Source: CAXRBC01 sp041158045
GTDB taxonomy: Bacteria; Actinomycetota; Acidimicrobiia; Acidimicrobiales; Ilumatobacteraceae
DNA: 38,467 nt
NCBI GenBank assembly: GCA_041158045.1
Contig: JBEBCD010000022.1
Coordinates: 1 to 38,467 of the forward strand
Direction: 5' to 3'
Positions 26,564 through 33,123 of this stretch are shown here, piece by piece. Positions within the stretch are counted from its first letter, which is position 1; each line of letters opens with the position of its first letter. Position numbers and translations under genes: made by a program. The notes beneath the pieces are model-generated. The model made no database searches, had not been told where the DNA came from, and worked only from the letters and a program-made list of their open reading frames with translations.

Positions 26564-26602
26564 CCGGGCGACCCGCGGGCTCGTCGCCCCCGCGTCGCCC
26601 GG
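26564..26602 (+). terminator. Alternative stem-loops after ppk1
   Basis: GGGCGAC (26566-26572) can pair with GTCGCCC at 26583-26589. A longer nine-base arm, CCGGGCGAC (26564-26572), can pair with GTCGCCCGG at 26594-26602. The two structures are mutually exclusive. Either could end ppk1 transcription; neither has a T-tract. The same DNA forms part of the repeat array before phoU. Confidence 0.35.
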
Positions 26603-26625
26603 GGCTCGTCACCCTCGCGTCGCCC
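26577..26625 (+). repeat. Tandem 24-base direct repeat upstream of phoU
   Basis: Copies at 26577-26600 and 26602-26625 differ at only two positions (22 of 24 identical). Each contains two GTC(G/A)CCC cores 11 bases apart: 26583 and 26594, then 26608 and 26619. Confidence 0.75.
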
Positions 26626-26628
26626 GCC

Positions 26629-26661
26629 GTTCGTCGGGCGTTCACCCCACGCAACTAGCGT
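26629..26661 (+). promoter_or_regulatory. PHO-box-like promoter of phoU
   Basis: GTTCGTC (26629-26635) and GTTCACC (26640-26646) are direct repeats 11 bases apart. This matches the spacing and core known for actinobacterial PhoP/PHO boxes (GTTCACC). They cover the expected -35 region of the -10 box TAGCGT (26656-26661), which ends 8 bases before ATG 26670. That is the arrangement of an activator-dependent promoter. Confidence 0.65.
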
Positions 26662-26669
26662 CGGGCGCG

Positions 26670-27398
26670 ATGGAGGAGGTCCGCAAGTCGTTCCACGGCG
26701 ACCTCGAGCTGCTGCGCTCGCAGGTCGTGCGGCTCGGCGCCTCGGTGACCGACGCCATCCCGCGCGCCACCGCCATCCTGCTCTCGGGCGACCTCGAGGG
26801 CGCCGACTACATGGTGCAGGCGGACGACGAGGTGGACACCCGCACCGCCGAGATCGAGGAGCACTGCTTCCAGATCCTCGCCCTGCAGGCGCCCGTGGCC
26901 GGCGACCTGCGCGAGATCATCGCGGTGATGAAGATGGCGGCCGAGATCGAGCGCAGCGGCGACCTCGCGGTCAACATCTGCCGCGCCGCCCGCCGCATCT
27001 ACGGCCACGAGATCGACCCGGTGCTGCGGGGCCTCATCCCCAAGCTGAGTGGCCAGGCGCAGCAGCTCTTCGCCGCCACCATGGACGCGTTCGAGCAGCG
27101 CGACTTCGCCAAGGCGTCGGCGATCGACGACATGGACTCGTACCTCGACGGGCTGCACCGGCAGTTCATCCAGGCGATCTTCGAGTGCCACGCCCGCGAG
27201 AAGATCGACCTGCAGGTCGCGGTGCAGCTCGCGGTGGTCGCGCGCTTCTACGAGCGCATCGGCGACCACGCGGTCAACGTGAGCGAGCGCACGCGCTTCA
27301 TGGTCAACGGGTGGACGCGCGAGCAGGACGCGATCTCGCGCTTCCGCTCCCGCGGCGACGGCACGGGGGAGATCCCCGTGGCCGTGACGCGCGACTGA
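26670..27398 (+). CDS. phoU: Phosphate signalling regulator PhoU
   Basis: PhoU couples phosphate transport to the sensor kinase and restrains phosphate uptake. The 242-residue all-helical protein has the two repeats expected, each with a metal-binding E/D-rich signature: EIERSGDLAVNI near residue 90 and YERIGDHAVNVSER near 190. The C-terminal 30 residues are a basic/Gly-rich tail. It heads a phoU-senX3-regX3 operon (16-base gap, then a 4-base overlap) behind a PHO-box-like promoter, implying a feedback loop. pst transport genes are not in the window. Confidence 0.93.
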   Translation: MEEVRKSFHGDLELLRSQVVRLGASVTDAIPRATAILLSGDLEGADYMVQADDEVDTRTAEIEEHCFQILALQAPVAGDLREIIAVMKMAAEIERSGDLAVNICRAARRIYGHEIDPVLRGLIPKLSGQAQQLFAATMDAFEQRDFAKASAIDDMDSYLDGLHRQFIQAIFECHAREKIDLQVAVQLAVVARFYERIGDHAVNVSERTRFMVNGWTREQDAISRFRSRGDGTGEIPVAVTRD

Positions 27399-27414
27399 AC
27401 CGGCCCGGCCGGCC

Positions 27415-28476
27415 GTGCTGCGCGCCCTCCGCCGCGACGATCGGTCCCGTCCCGGGGCGACCCCCGGCGCCCCGCCGGCGGAGCCCGTCGCGGCGCCGCC
27501 CGACGAGCGCGACACGCTGCGCTCGGCGCTCGACGCGCTGCCGCTCGGCGTCGCGATCGCCGACGCGCGCACCGGCCGCGCGTGGCGCAACCGCCGCGCC
27601 ACCGCGATGTCGGGCATTCGCTACGTGGACGTGCTCGTCGAGGAGGCGATCGACGCGATGCTCGCCGGTCGCGGCGACGACGTGCGCGTGCTCGAGACGG
27701 CGGGCGACGCGCCCCGGCACTTCGAGTTGCGGCGGAGCGACGACCCCGCCGGCGTGCGGACCGTGACCGTCGAGGACGTGACCGAGCGAGAGCGCATCGA
27801 CACGGTGCGCTCCGACTTCGTCGCCAACCTCAGCCACGAGCTGAAGACCCCGATCGGCGCCGTCGCCGCGCTCGCCGACTCGCTGTCGGGGGAGGACGAC
27901 GTCGGCGTCATCCGCCGGCTCGCCGAGCGGATCATCGGCGAGTCGACGCGCATGGCGCGCATCGTCGACGACCTCCTCGACCTCTCCCGCATCGAGTTCG
28001 GCGCGCCCGACAACTGGGGCCCCGTGGAGCTCGGCGGCGTCGTCACCGAGGTCGTCGCCACCCATCACCACGCCGCGGCCGCCCGCGGCGTGAGCATCTC
28101 CGTCGGCGGGTCGGGCGCCGCCGCGGTGCTCGGCGACCGCGCGCAGCTCGTGTCGGCGCTGTCCAACCTGGTGGAGAACGCGATCAAGTACACGGAGCGG
28201 GGCGGCGACGTGCGGGTGCGGTGCACCGCGCAGTCGGACGAGGCGGAGCTGGTCGTCGCCGACAGCGGCATCGGCATCGCGCCGGCCGACCAGGAGCGGA
28301 TCTTCGAGCGCTTCTACCGCGTCGACCGGGCGCGGTCCCGCGCGACGGGCGGCACCGGGCTCGGGCTCTCGATCGTGCGCCACATCGTGGCCAACCACGG
28401 CGGCACCGTCGCCGTCGCGTCCGAGGAGGGCCGGGGCTCCACGTTCACCGTGCGGCTCCCGCTCGCGGCGCCGTGA
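27415..28476 (+). CDS. senX3: SenX3/PhoR-like sensor histidine kinase without membrane segments
   Basis: A 353-residue kinase. Residues 1-30 are a Pro/Ala-rich disordered head and about 32-125 look like a small PAS-type domain (ALDALPLGVAIADARTGRAWRN). HisKA follows with phospho-acceptor H141 in NLSHELKTPIGA, then an ATPase domain with N-box NLVENAIKYT, G1 DSGIGI, F-box IFERFYRVDR and G2 GTGLGLS. SenX3 and PhoR normally have N-terminal membrane helices; none is visible here, so this should be cytosolic. GTG 27415 lies 16 bases after phoU, and the stop overlaps the regulator gene (GTGA). Confidence 0.88.
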   Translation: MLRALRRDDRSRPGATPGAPPAEPVAAPPDERDTLRSALDALPLGVAIADARTGRAWRNRRATAMSGIRYVDVLVEEAIDAMLAGRGDDVRVLETAGDAPRHFELRRSDDPAGVRTVTVEDVTERERIDTVRSDFVANLSHELKTPIGAVAALADSLSGEDDVGVIRRLAERIIGESTRMARIVDDLLDLSRIEFGAPDNWGPVELGGVVTEVVATHHHAAAARGVSISVGGSGAAAVLGDRAQLVSALSNLVENAIKYTERGGDVRVRCTAQSDEAELVVADSGIGIAPADQERIFERFYRVDRARSRATGGTGLGLSIVRHIVANHGGTVAVASEEGRGSTFTVRLPLAAP

Positions 28477-29210
28477 CGATCGCCGCGGCGGCGGCCGCCC
28501 CGGCGGGATCGGCGACCCCGACGATCCTCGTCGTCGAGGACGAGGAGTCCTTCGTCGAGGCGCTCACCGTCGGGCTCTCGCGCGAGGGGTTCCGCGTCGA
28601 GGTCGCGACCGACGGCGCCGAGGCGCTCAAGGCGTTCGACCGCGTGCGGCCCGACGCCGTGCTGCTCGACGTGATGCTGCCCAAGGTCTCGGGGACCGAC
28701 GTCTGCCGCGAGATCCGCAAGAAGAGCGCGGTGCCGATCATCATGGTGTCGGCGAAGGGCGCGGAGATCGACATGGTCGTCGGGCTCGAGATGGGCGCCG
28801 ACGACTACATCGTCAAGCCGTACCGCCTGCGCGAGCTCGTCGCGCGACTGCGCGCCGCGCTGCGGCGCGGCGCATTGACCGTCGCCGTCGCCGACGATCC
28901 CGGGATCGGCTCCGTCGAGGTGGGCGACGTCGCGATCGACCCCGAGCGGCACGTCGTCACGATCCGCGGCGGGGTCGCGAAGCTGCCGCTCAAGGAGTTC
29001 GAGCTCCTGTACGTGCTGATGGCCAACGCGGGGCGCGTCATGACGCGGGAGAACCTCATCGACCGCGTGTGGGGGAGCGACTACTTCGGCGACACCAAGA
29101 CGCTCGACGTCCACGTGAAGCGCCTGCGTGCGAAGGTCGAGACCGACCCGGCCGCGCCGACGCGCATCGTCACGATCCGGGGCCTCGGCTACAAGTACGA
29201 GCGCCCCTGA
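28473..29210 (+). CDS. regX3: RegX3/PhoP-like OmpR-family response regulator
   Basis: A 245-residue two-domain regulator. The receiver domain starts at about residue 17 (TILVVEDEE), with phospho-acceptor D66 (VLLDVMLP), the conserved Ser/Thr site in MVSAKG, and K115 (DYIVKPY). A winged-helix DNA-binding domain covers about 145-243 (LPLKEFELLYVLMANAGRVMTRENLIDRVWG; RIVTIRGLGYKYE). OmpR-family dimers bind direct repeats, fitting the 11-base-spaced repeats before phoU. Translationally coupled to the kinase gene by GTGA. RegX3 is named by context and similarity; orthology is likely but unproven. Confidence 0.9.
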   Translation: MTIAAAAAAPAGSATPTILVVEDEESFVEALTVGLSREGFRVEVATDGAEALKAFDRVRPDAVLLDVMLPKVSGTDVCREIRKKSAVPIIMVSAKGAEIDMVVGLEMGADDYIVKPYRLRELVARLRAALRRGALTVAVADDPGIGSVEVGDVAIDPERHVVTIRGGVAKLPLKEFELLYVLMANAGRVMTRENLIDRVWGSDYFGDTKTLDVHVKRLRAKVETDPAAPTRIVTIRGLGYKYERP

Positions 29211-29216
29211 CCCCCA

Positions 29217-29246
29217 GGGGATCGGGGCGGCAGGGGGGCTAGGGGG
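29217..29246 (+). other. G-quadruplex motif at the regX3 3' end
   Basis: Four G-runs on the plus strand, GGGG-N3-GGGG-N5-GGGGGG-N3-GGGGG, start 7 bases after the regX3 stop and extend into the last codons of the convergent gene. This allows a four-tetrad quadruplex with short loops in the regX3 transcript. Confidence 0.6.
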
Positions 29247-30387
29247 CGAGGGCGATGCGCTCCAGCCAGAGGCCCGGCGCGTCGAGCTCCGCCGGCGTCG
29301 GCATGCGGCCCGGCGCGGCGAACATCCGCGCGAGCCCCTCGGTGCCCGCCCGCTCCACGACGCCGCGCGCCCACGCCGCGCCGCGGGCGAGGCGCGCCTC
29401 GTCGAGCCCGACGCCGAGGAGCTGCTCCACGAAGCGGTCGCCGCTCGACGCCTCGATGCGCCGGCGGCGCACGGCCTCGGCGACGCGCCCGGCGCCGCCC
29501 AGGAGGCGCGCCGCGACCCCGTCGACGACGAGGTCCGCGCAGCCCGCGAGCGCCGCGACCATCGCCTCGAGCCGCGGCGCGAGGCGCTCCTGCTCCGCCG
29601 TGCGGGTCGCGCCGAGGAGCATCGTGGGGTCGCCGAGCAGGCGCTGCATCATCGCGGCCGGGTCGCCGCCCTCGCCCGCCAGTCCACCGAGCCGCTCGGC
29701 GAGCGCCGTCGGGTCGGGTCGGAAGCCCGCGGCGTGCGCCGTGATCGCCGCGCGCAGCTCGGCTCGCACGTGCGGCGATCCGAGGATCGCGTGGCGTGCG
29801 AGCTCGTCGACGAGCACCCACATGCGCATCTCGTCGGCGGGGATCGACCACTCGGCGGCGAAGGCGTCGACGTTGCGCGCGCAGAGCACGAGGAGGTCGG
29901 CGGGGTCCCGCGGCACCGGCAGGTCGTACTGGCCGAAGGCCCGCACGGCGAGCCCACCGACCATCGTGCCGATCGACATCCCCAGCATCATCGGGGCGAG
30001 CATGCGCCCGAGCGCCGCGGCGGCGTCGCCCGCGGGCTCGTCGGTGCGGAGTGCGCGGGCGAACTCGGTGAGCGTCCCGCGGTACGCCTCGAGGGTGTGG
30101 TGGACCCAGCCGCTGCGGTTCACCACCTCCACGCGGGGTGCGGCGTAGGCGCCGGTGAGGGGCACGACGGCGTCGCGCACGTGCATGTCGGCGACGGGCG
30201 CGAGCGACTCGATCGCGGCGCGCGCGAGCGGGTCGACGTTGTCCTCGCCCTGCGCGGCGCCGACGCTCACGAGCGCCACCTGGCGCGCCACGTCCCACTG
30301 CACGGGACCCCGTGCCGACATCGCCTTCGACAACTCGGCGAGGAAGGGGACGCCCGCGAACGGGTCGTCCGGGGGGACGTCGCTCAC
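29239..30387 (-). CDS. Zincin_2 (DUF2342) protein with lost HExxH motif
   Basis: A 382-residue protein similar to the actinobacterial zinc-dependent metalloprotease-like family (Zincin_2, TIGR03624). It matches in WVHHTLEAYRGTL, the Gly/Met-rich GRMLAPMMLGMSIGTMVGGLA, FGQYDLPVPR and DEMRMWVLVDELARHAILGSP. Family members read LHEVTH at the last site; here it is V-D194-E195-L-A-R198-H199, so both metal-binding histidines are absent at the expected positions. It is probably catalytically dead or uses other ligands. GTG 30387 is fixed by TAGCAT 6 bases upstream. Confidence 0.78.
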   Translation of the reverse strand: MSDVPPDDPFAGVPFLAELSKAMSARGPVQWDVARQVALVSVGAAQGEDNVDPLARAAIESLAPVADMHVRDAVVPLTGAYAAPRVEVVNRSGWVHHTLEAYRGTLTEFARALRTDEPAGDAAAALGRMLAPMMLGMSIGTMVGGLAVRAFGQYDLPVPRDPADLLVLCARNVDAFAAEWSIPADEMRMWVLVDELARHAILGSPHVRAELRAAITAHAAGFRPDPTALAERLGGLAGEGGDPAAMMQRLLGDPTMLLGATRTAEQERLAPRLEAMVAALAGCADLVVDGVAARLLGGAGRVAEAVRRRRIEASSGDRFVEQLLGVGLDEARLARGAAWARGVVERAGTEGLARMFAAPGRMPTPAELDAPGLWLERIALAP

Positions 30388-30393
30388 GAGAGG

Positions 30394-30399
30394 ATGCTA
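30394..30399 (-). promoter_or_regulatory. -10 box of Zincin_2 gene (TAGCAT), leaderless
   Basis: TAGCAT is 6 bases before GTG 30387, so RNA should start on the G. Confidence 0.6.
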
Positions 30400-30428
30400 C
30401 GCACGGGCGACCGTGCGGCGGCCAGCGA

Positions 30429-30434
30429 TACGCT
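30429..30434 (+). promoter_or_regulatory. -10 box of moaE operon (TACGCT), leaderless
   Basis: TACGCT ends 7 bases before ATG 30442. It is back-to-back with the Zincin_2 promoter 29 bases away. Confidence 0.5.
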
Positions 30435-30441
30435 GCACGAG

Positions 30442-30936
30442 ATGTCGCGCGATCCCGGCTCGCCCGTGCGGGCGGACGCGGCGACGCGGTGCGAGCTCGT
30501 GCACGACCGCCTCGACGTCGGTGCGGTGCACGACTGGGCGGTGGCGCCCTCGTGCGGCGCGGTCGTCGCCTTTTCCGGCACGGTGCGCGACCACGCGGAC
30601 GGCAGGGACGACGTGACGGCGCTCACCTACGAGGCCTACGAGGAGCGGGTCGTGCCGGTGCTCGAGACGATCGCCGCGGAGATGCGCCGGCGCTGGCCCG
30701 ACGTGGCGCGCATCGCGCTGCTCCACCGCGTGGGGCGCCTCGGGCTGGGCGAGTCGTCGGTGCTCGTCGTGGTCTCGGCGGGGCATCGGCCCGCGGCCTT
30801 CGACGCCGCGCGCTACGGCATCGACGCGCTCAAGGCGTCCGCCCCGATCTGGAAGCGCGAGCACTGGCGCGACGGCGACGACTGGGGGACGGGCGCCCGC
30901 GCGGCCGTCGACCCGCGCACGGTCGGCGCGCCGTGA
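30442..30936 (+). CDS. moaE: Molybdopterin synthase catalytic subunit MoaE
   Basis: MoaE inserts sulfur from thiocarboxylated MoaD into precursor Z to make molybdopterin. The 164 residues include GAVVAFSGTVRDH, LTYEAYEE and LHRVGRLGLGESSVLVVVSAGHR. The lysines K131 and K138 in LKASAPIWKREHW match the active-site K119/K126 of E. coli MoaE. No moaD or other moa gene is adjacent; the next two genes concern membrane or cell shape. The ATG is supported by the upstream -10 box, and the stop overlaps the next gene (GTGA). Confidence 0.93.
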   Translation: MSRDPGSPVRADAATRCELVHDRLDVGAVHDWAVAPSCGAVVAFSGTVRDHADGRDDVTALTYEAYEERVVPVLETIAAEMRRRWPDVARIALLHRVGRLGLGESSVLVVVSAGHRPAAFDAARYGIDALKASAPIWKREHWRDGDDWGTGARAAVDPRTVGAP

Positions 30937-31190
30937 TCGTGCTCGCGGCGTCGCAGGCCGCGGTCGTGCTCGCGACCGTCAGCATCGTCTCGGCCGCCGT
31001 GCTCGCGCTGCTCGTGCTCACGCAGGAGCGCGGTCAGATGGAGCCGGACAGCGCGGCGGCCTTCCGGCGTCACCTCGCCGCGCTGAGCGACGACTCGCGG
31101 GAGATGCTGCGCAGCCAGCTGCGCGTCGCGCGCGAGCGGGGCATGACCGGTGGCCGTGGCGCGCCCGGCGCGGGCGACGGGGGCGGCTGA
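30933..31190 (+). CDS. Small single-pass membrane protein upstream of mreB
   Basis: An 85-residue protein starting at GTG 30933, overlapping the moaE stop by 4 bases. Residues 2-30 are one long hydrophobic helix (VLAASQAAVVLATVSIVSAA and onward to LLVLTQE). A charged helical segment follows (AAFRRHLAALSDDSREMLRSQLRVARERG), then a Gly-rich tail. I do not recognise a family. The mreB-like gene starts 2 bases after its stop, so the two are very likely co-translated. A membrane tether for the filament protein is one possibility, by context only. Confidence 0.75.
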   Translation: MIVLAASQAAVVLATVSIVSAAVLALLVLTQERGQMEPDSAAAFRRHLAALSDDSREMLRSQLRVARERGMTGGRGAPGAGDGGG

Positions 31191-31192
31191 CC

Positions 31193-32197
31193 ATGGCGCG
31201 CGACCTCGCCATCGACCTCGGGACGGCCAACACGCTCGTCTACATGCAGGGCCGGGGCATCGTCATCAACGAGCCATCCGTCATCGCGGTCAACCGCCGC
31301 TCGGGCGAGGTGCTCGCCACCGGCGAGGACGCGTGGGAGATGATCGGGCGCACGCCCGGATACATCGTCGCGGTGCGCCCGCTGCGCGGTGGCGCCATCA
31401 CCGACTTCGAGGTCACGGAGAAGATGATCCGCCTGCTGCTGCAGCGCGCGGGCGTGTCGCGCTTCTCCCGCCCCAAGGTGCTGATCTGCGTGCCGTCCGC
31501 GATCACCGAGGTGGAGCGCCGCGCCGTCACCGACGCGACGCGACGCGCCGGCGCCGCCGACGCGCAGCTCCTCGAGCAGCCGATGGCCGCGGCGATCGGC
31601 GCCGACCTCGACCTCGACGAGCCGGTCGGCAACATGGTGGTCGACATCGGCGGCGGCACCACCGAGACCGCGGTGATCAGCCTCGGCGGCATCGTCGCCC
31701 TCGAGGCGGTGCGGGTCGGGAGCTTCGACATCGACGCCGCGATCCAGGCGCACGTGCGCCGCGAGCACGCGATCGCGATCGGCGAGCGCACCGCGGAGGC
31801 CATCAAGATCTCGATCGGCAGCGCGATGGCGGTGCCGGGCGACGGCGAGGCCGAGGTGCGGGGCCGCGACCTCGTGTCGGGCCTGCCCAAGACGGTGGTG
31901 CTCAACTCCGCGGAGATCCGCGACGCCATCGACGAGGTCGTCACCCAGATGGTCGACTCGGTGATCCGCTGCCTCGCGTCGGCACCCCCGGAGCTGTCGC
32001 AGGACTTCCTGCAGCGGGGTATCTACATGGTGGGCGGCGGCGCGCTGCTCCGCGGCATGCCCGAGCGCGTCGCGCGCGAGACCAAGGTGCCGGTCAACGT
32101 CTCGAGCCAGCCGCTCGAGGCGGTGGTGCTCGGCGCGGGCCACTGCGTCGAGAACTTCCAGGCCCTCAAGGGCATGTTCATGGACGCGCGGCGCTAG
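31193..32197 (+). CDS. mreB: MreB-like actin homologue
   Basis: A 334-residue bacterial actin. The phosphate-1 motif is AIDLGTANT (6-14), the phosphate-2 region is VVDIGGGTTETAVISLGG, and the adenosine motif is MVGGGALLRGMP. Length and motifs are those of MreB/Mbl; DnaK and FtsA are longer and read differently. MreB filaments direct lateral wall synthesis at the inner membrane. mreC, mreD, pbp2 and rodA are not beside it, which is unusual, although scattered mreB copies occur in actinobacteria. Its stop codon is inside a hairpin shared with tesB. Confidence 0.92.
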   Translation: MARDLAIDLGTANTLVYMQGRGIVINEPSVIAVNRRSGEVLATGEDAWEMIGRTPGYIVAVRPLRGGAITDFEVTEKMIRLLLQRAGVSRFSRPKVLICVPSAITEVERRAVTDATRRAGAADAQLLEQPMAAAIGADLDLDEPVGNMVVDIGGGTTETAVISLGGIVALEAVRVGSFDIDAAIQAHVRREHAIAIGERTAEAIKISIGSAMAVPGDGEAEVRGRDLVSGLPKTVVLNSAEIRDAIDEVVTQMVDSVIRCLASAPPELSQDFLQRGIYMVGGGALLRGMPERVARETKVPVNVSSQPLEAVVLGAGHCVENFQALKGMFMDARR

Positions 32198-32206
32198 CCG
32201 CGCGTC
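32183..32206. terminator. 10-bp perfect hairpin containing both stop codons of mreB and tesB
   Basis: GACGCGCGGC and GCCGCGCGTC pair around the loop GCTA. The mreB TAG (32195-32197) spans loop and right arm, and the tesB stop (32205-32207) overlaps the outer end. It is identical for both transcripts and lacks a T-tract. Confidence 0.6.
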
Positions 32207-33071
32207 AGGCCCGCGACGGGGTGATGGGGCGGATGAGCCCCTCCTGCACGACGGTCACGACGAGCGCCCCGTCGCGCGTGTAGATCTCGCCCATCGAGAG
32301 TCCGCGCGCGTTGGACGTGGAGATCGCCGACTGGTCGTAGAGCAGCCAGTCGTCGGCGCGGAACGGCCGGTGGAACCACATGACGTGGTCGAGGCTCGCC
32401 ATCTGCGTGCCGCCGTCCGTCCACGACGCGCCGTGCGGCAGCATCGACGTGTCGAGCAGCGACATGTCACTCGCGTACGTGACGACGCACGCGTGGAGCA
32501 CCGGGTCGTCGGGCAGGGTGCCGTCGGCGCGCATCCACAGGCGCTGGCCCTCGAGGGCCGTGCCCTTGCGCGAGAACGGGTCGATGTCGATGTAGCGCAT
32601 GTCGATCGGCCGCGGCCGGTCGTACCAGGGGCCCATCTTGTCCTTGTAGGGGGCCATGCGGGTCTTGAAGTCGGGGACGTCGGCGGGGTCGGGCAGCGGC
32701 GACGGCATGGCGCGGTGGTACTCGAGGCCCGGCTCGACGACCTGGAAGCTGGCCTGCAGGTTGAAGATCGCGCGGCCGTGCTGCACCGCGACGACGCGCC
32801 GCGTGGTGAACGATCGGCCGTCACGAATGCGGTCGACCTCGTAGAGGATCGGCACCGTCGGATCCCCGGGCCGCAGGAAGTACGAGTGCAGCGAGTGGAT
32901 GCGCCGGCTCGCGTCGTCGACGGTGCGCGCCGCGGCCGTGAGCGCCTGCGCGGCGACCTGGCCGCCGAAGACGCGCTGGCGATCCTCGTCGGGCGACGTG
33001 CCGCGGAACATGTTGACCTCGATCGACTCGAGGTCGAGCAGGTCGACGAGCGCGTCGATCGCGGTGGCCAT
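32205..33071 (-). CDS. tesB: Acyl-CoA thioesterase II
   Basis: It hydrolyses acyl-CoA to free fatty acid and CoA. At 288 residues it matches the double-hotdog TesB length (E. coli 286). Characteristic blocks are VFGGQVAAQAL, RIHSLHSYFLRPGDP, RDGRSFTTRRVVAVQ, the second-domain YASDMSLLDTS with the catalytic aspartate region, and SLDHVMWFHRPFRADDWLLY. GTG/ATG choice: ATG 33071 has CAGAAT with an extended TGG ending 6 bases upstream. The gene diverges from the glycan locus across 52 bases. Confidence 0.93.
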   Translation of the reverse strand: MATAIDALVDLLDLESIEVNMFRGTSPDEDRQRVFGGQVAAQALTAAARTVDDASRRIHSLHSYFLRPGDPTVPILYEVDRIRDGRSFTTRRVVAVQHGRAIFNLQASFQVVEPGLEYHRAMPSPLPDPADVPDFKTRMAPYKDKMGPWYDRPRPIDMRYIDIDPFSRKGTALEGQRLWMRADGTLPDDPVLHACVVTYASDMSLLDTSMLPHGASWTDGGTQMASLDHVMWFHRPFRADDWLLYDQSAISTSNARGLSMGEIYTRDGALVVTVVQEGLIRPITPSRA

Positions 33072-33077
33072 CGCTTC

Positions 33078-33083
33078 ATTCTG
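33078..33083 (-). promoter_or_regulatory. Extended -10 of tesB (TGG-CAGAAT), leaderless
   Basis: CAGAAT ends 6 bases before ATG 33071. The 12-mer CTGGCAGAATGA is shared with the whiB promoter. Confidence 0.5.
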
Positions 33084-33110
33084 CCAGCGCGTCGCGCGCG
33101 GACCGATCGG

Positions 33111-33116
33111 TAGGCT
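33111..33116 (+). promoter_or_regulatory. -10 box of the LIC12162-like gene (TAGGCT), leaderless
   Basis: TAGGCT ends 7 bases before GTG 33124. The 10-base palindrome ACCGATCGGT (33102-33111) overlaps its first base. Confidence 0.6.
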
Positions 33117-33123
33117 CGCCGCG

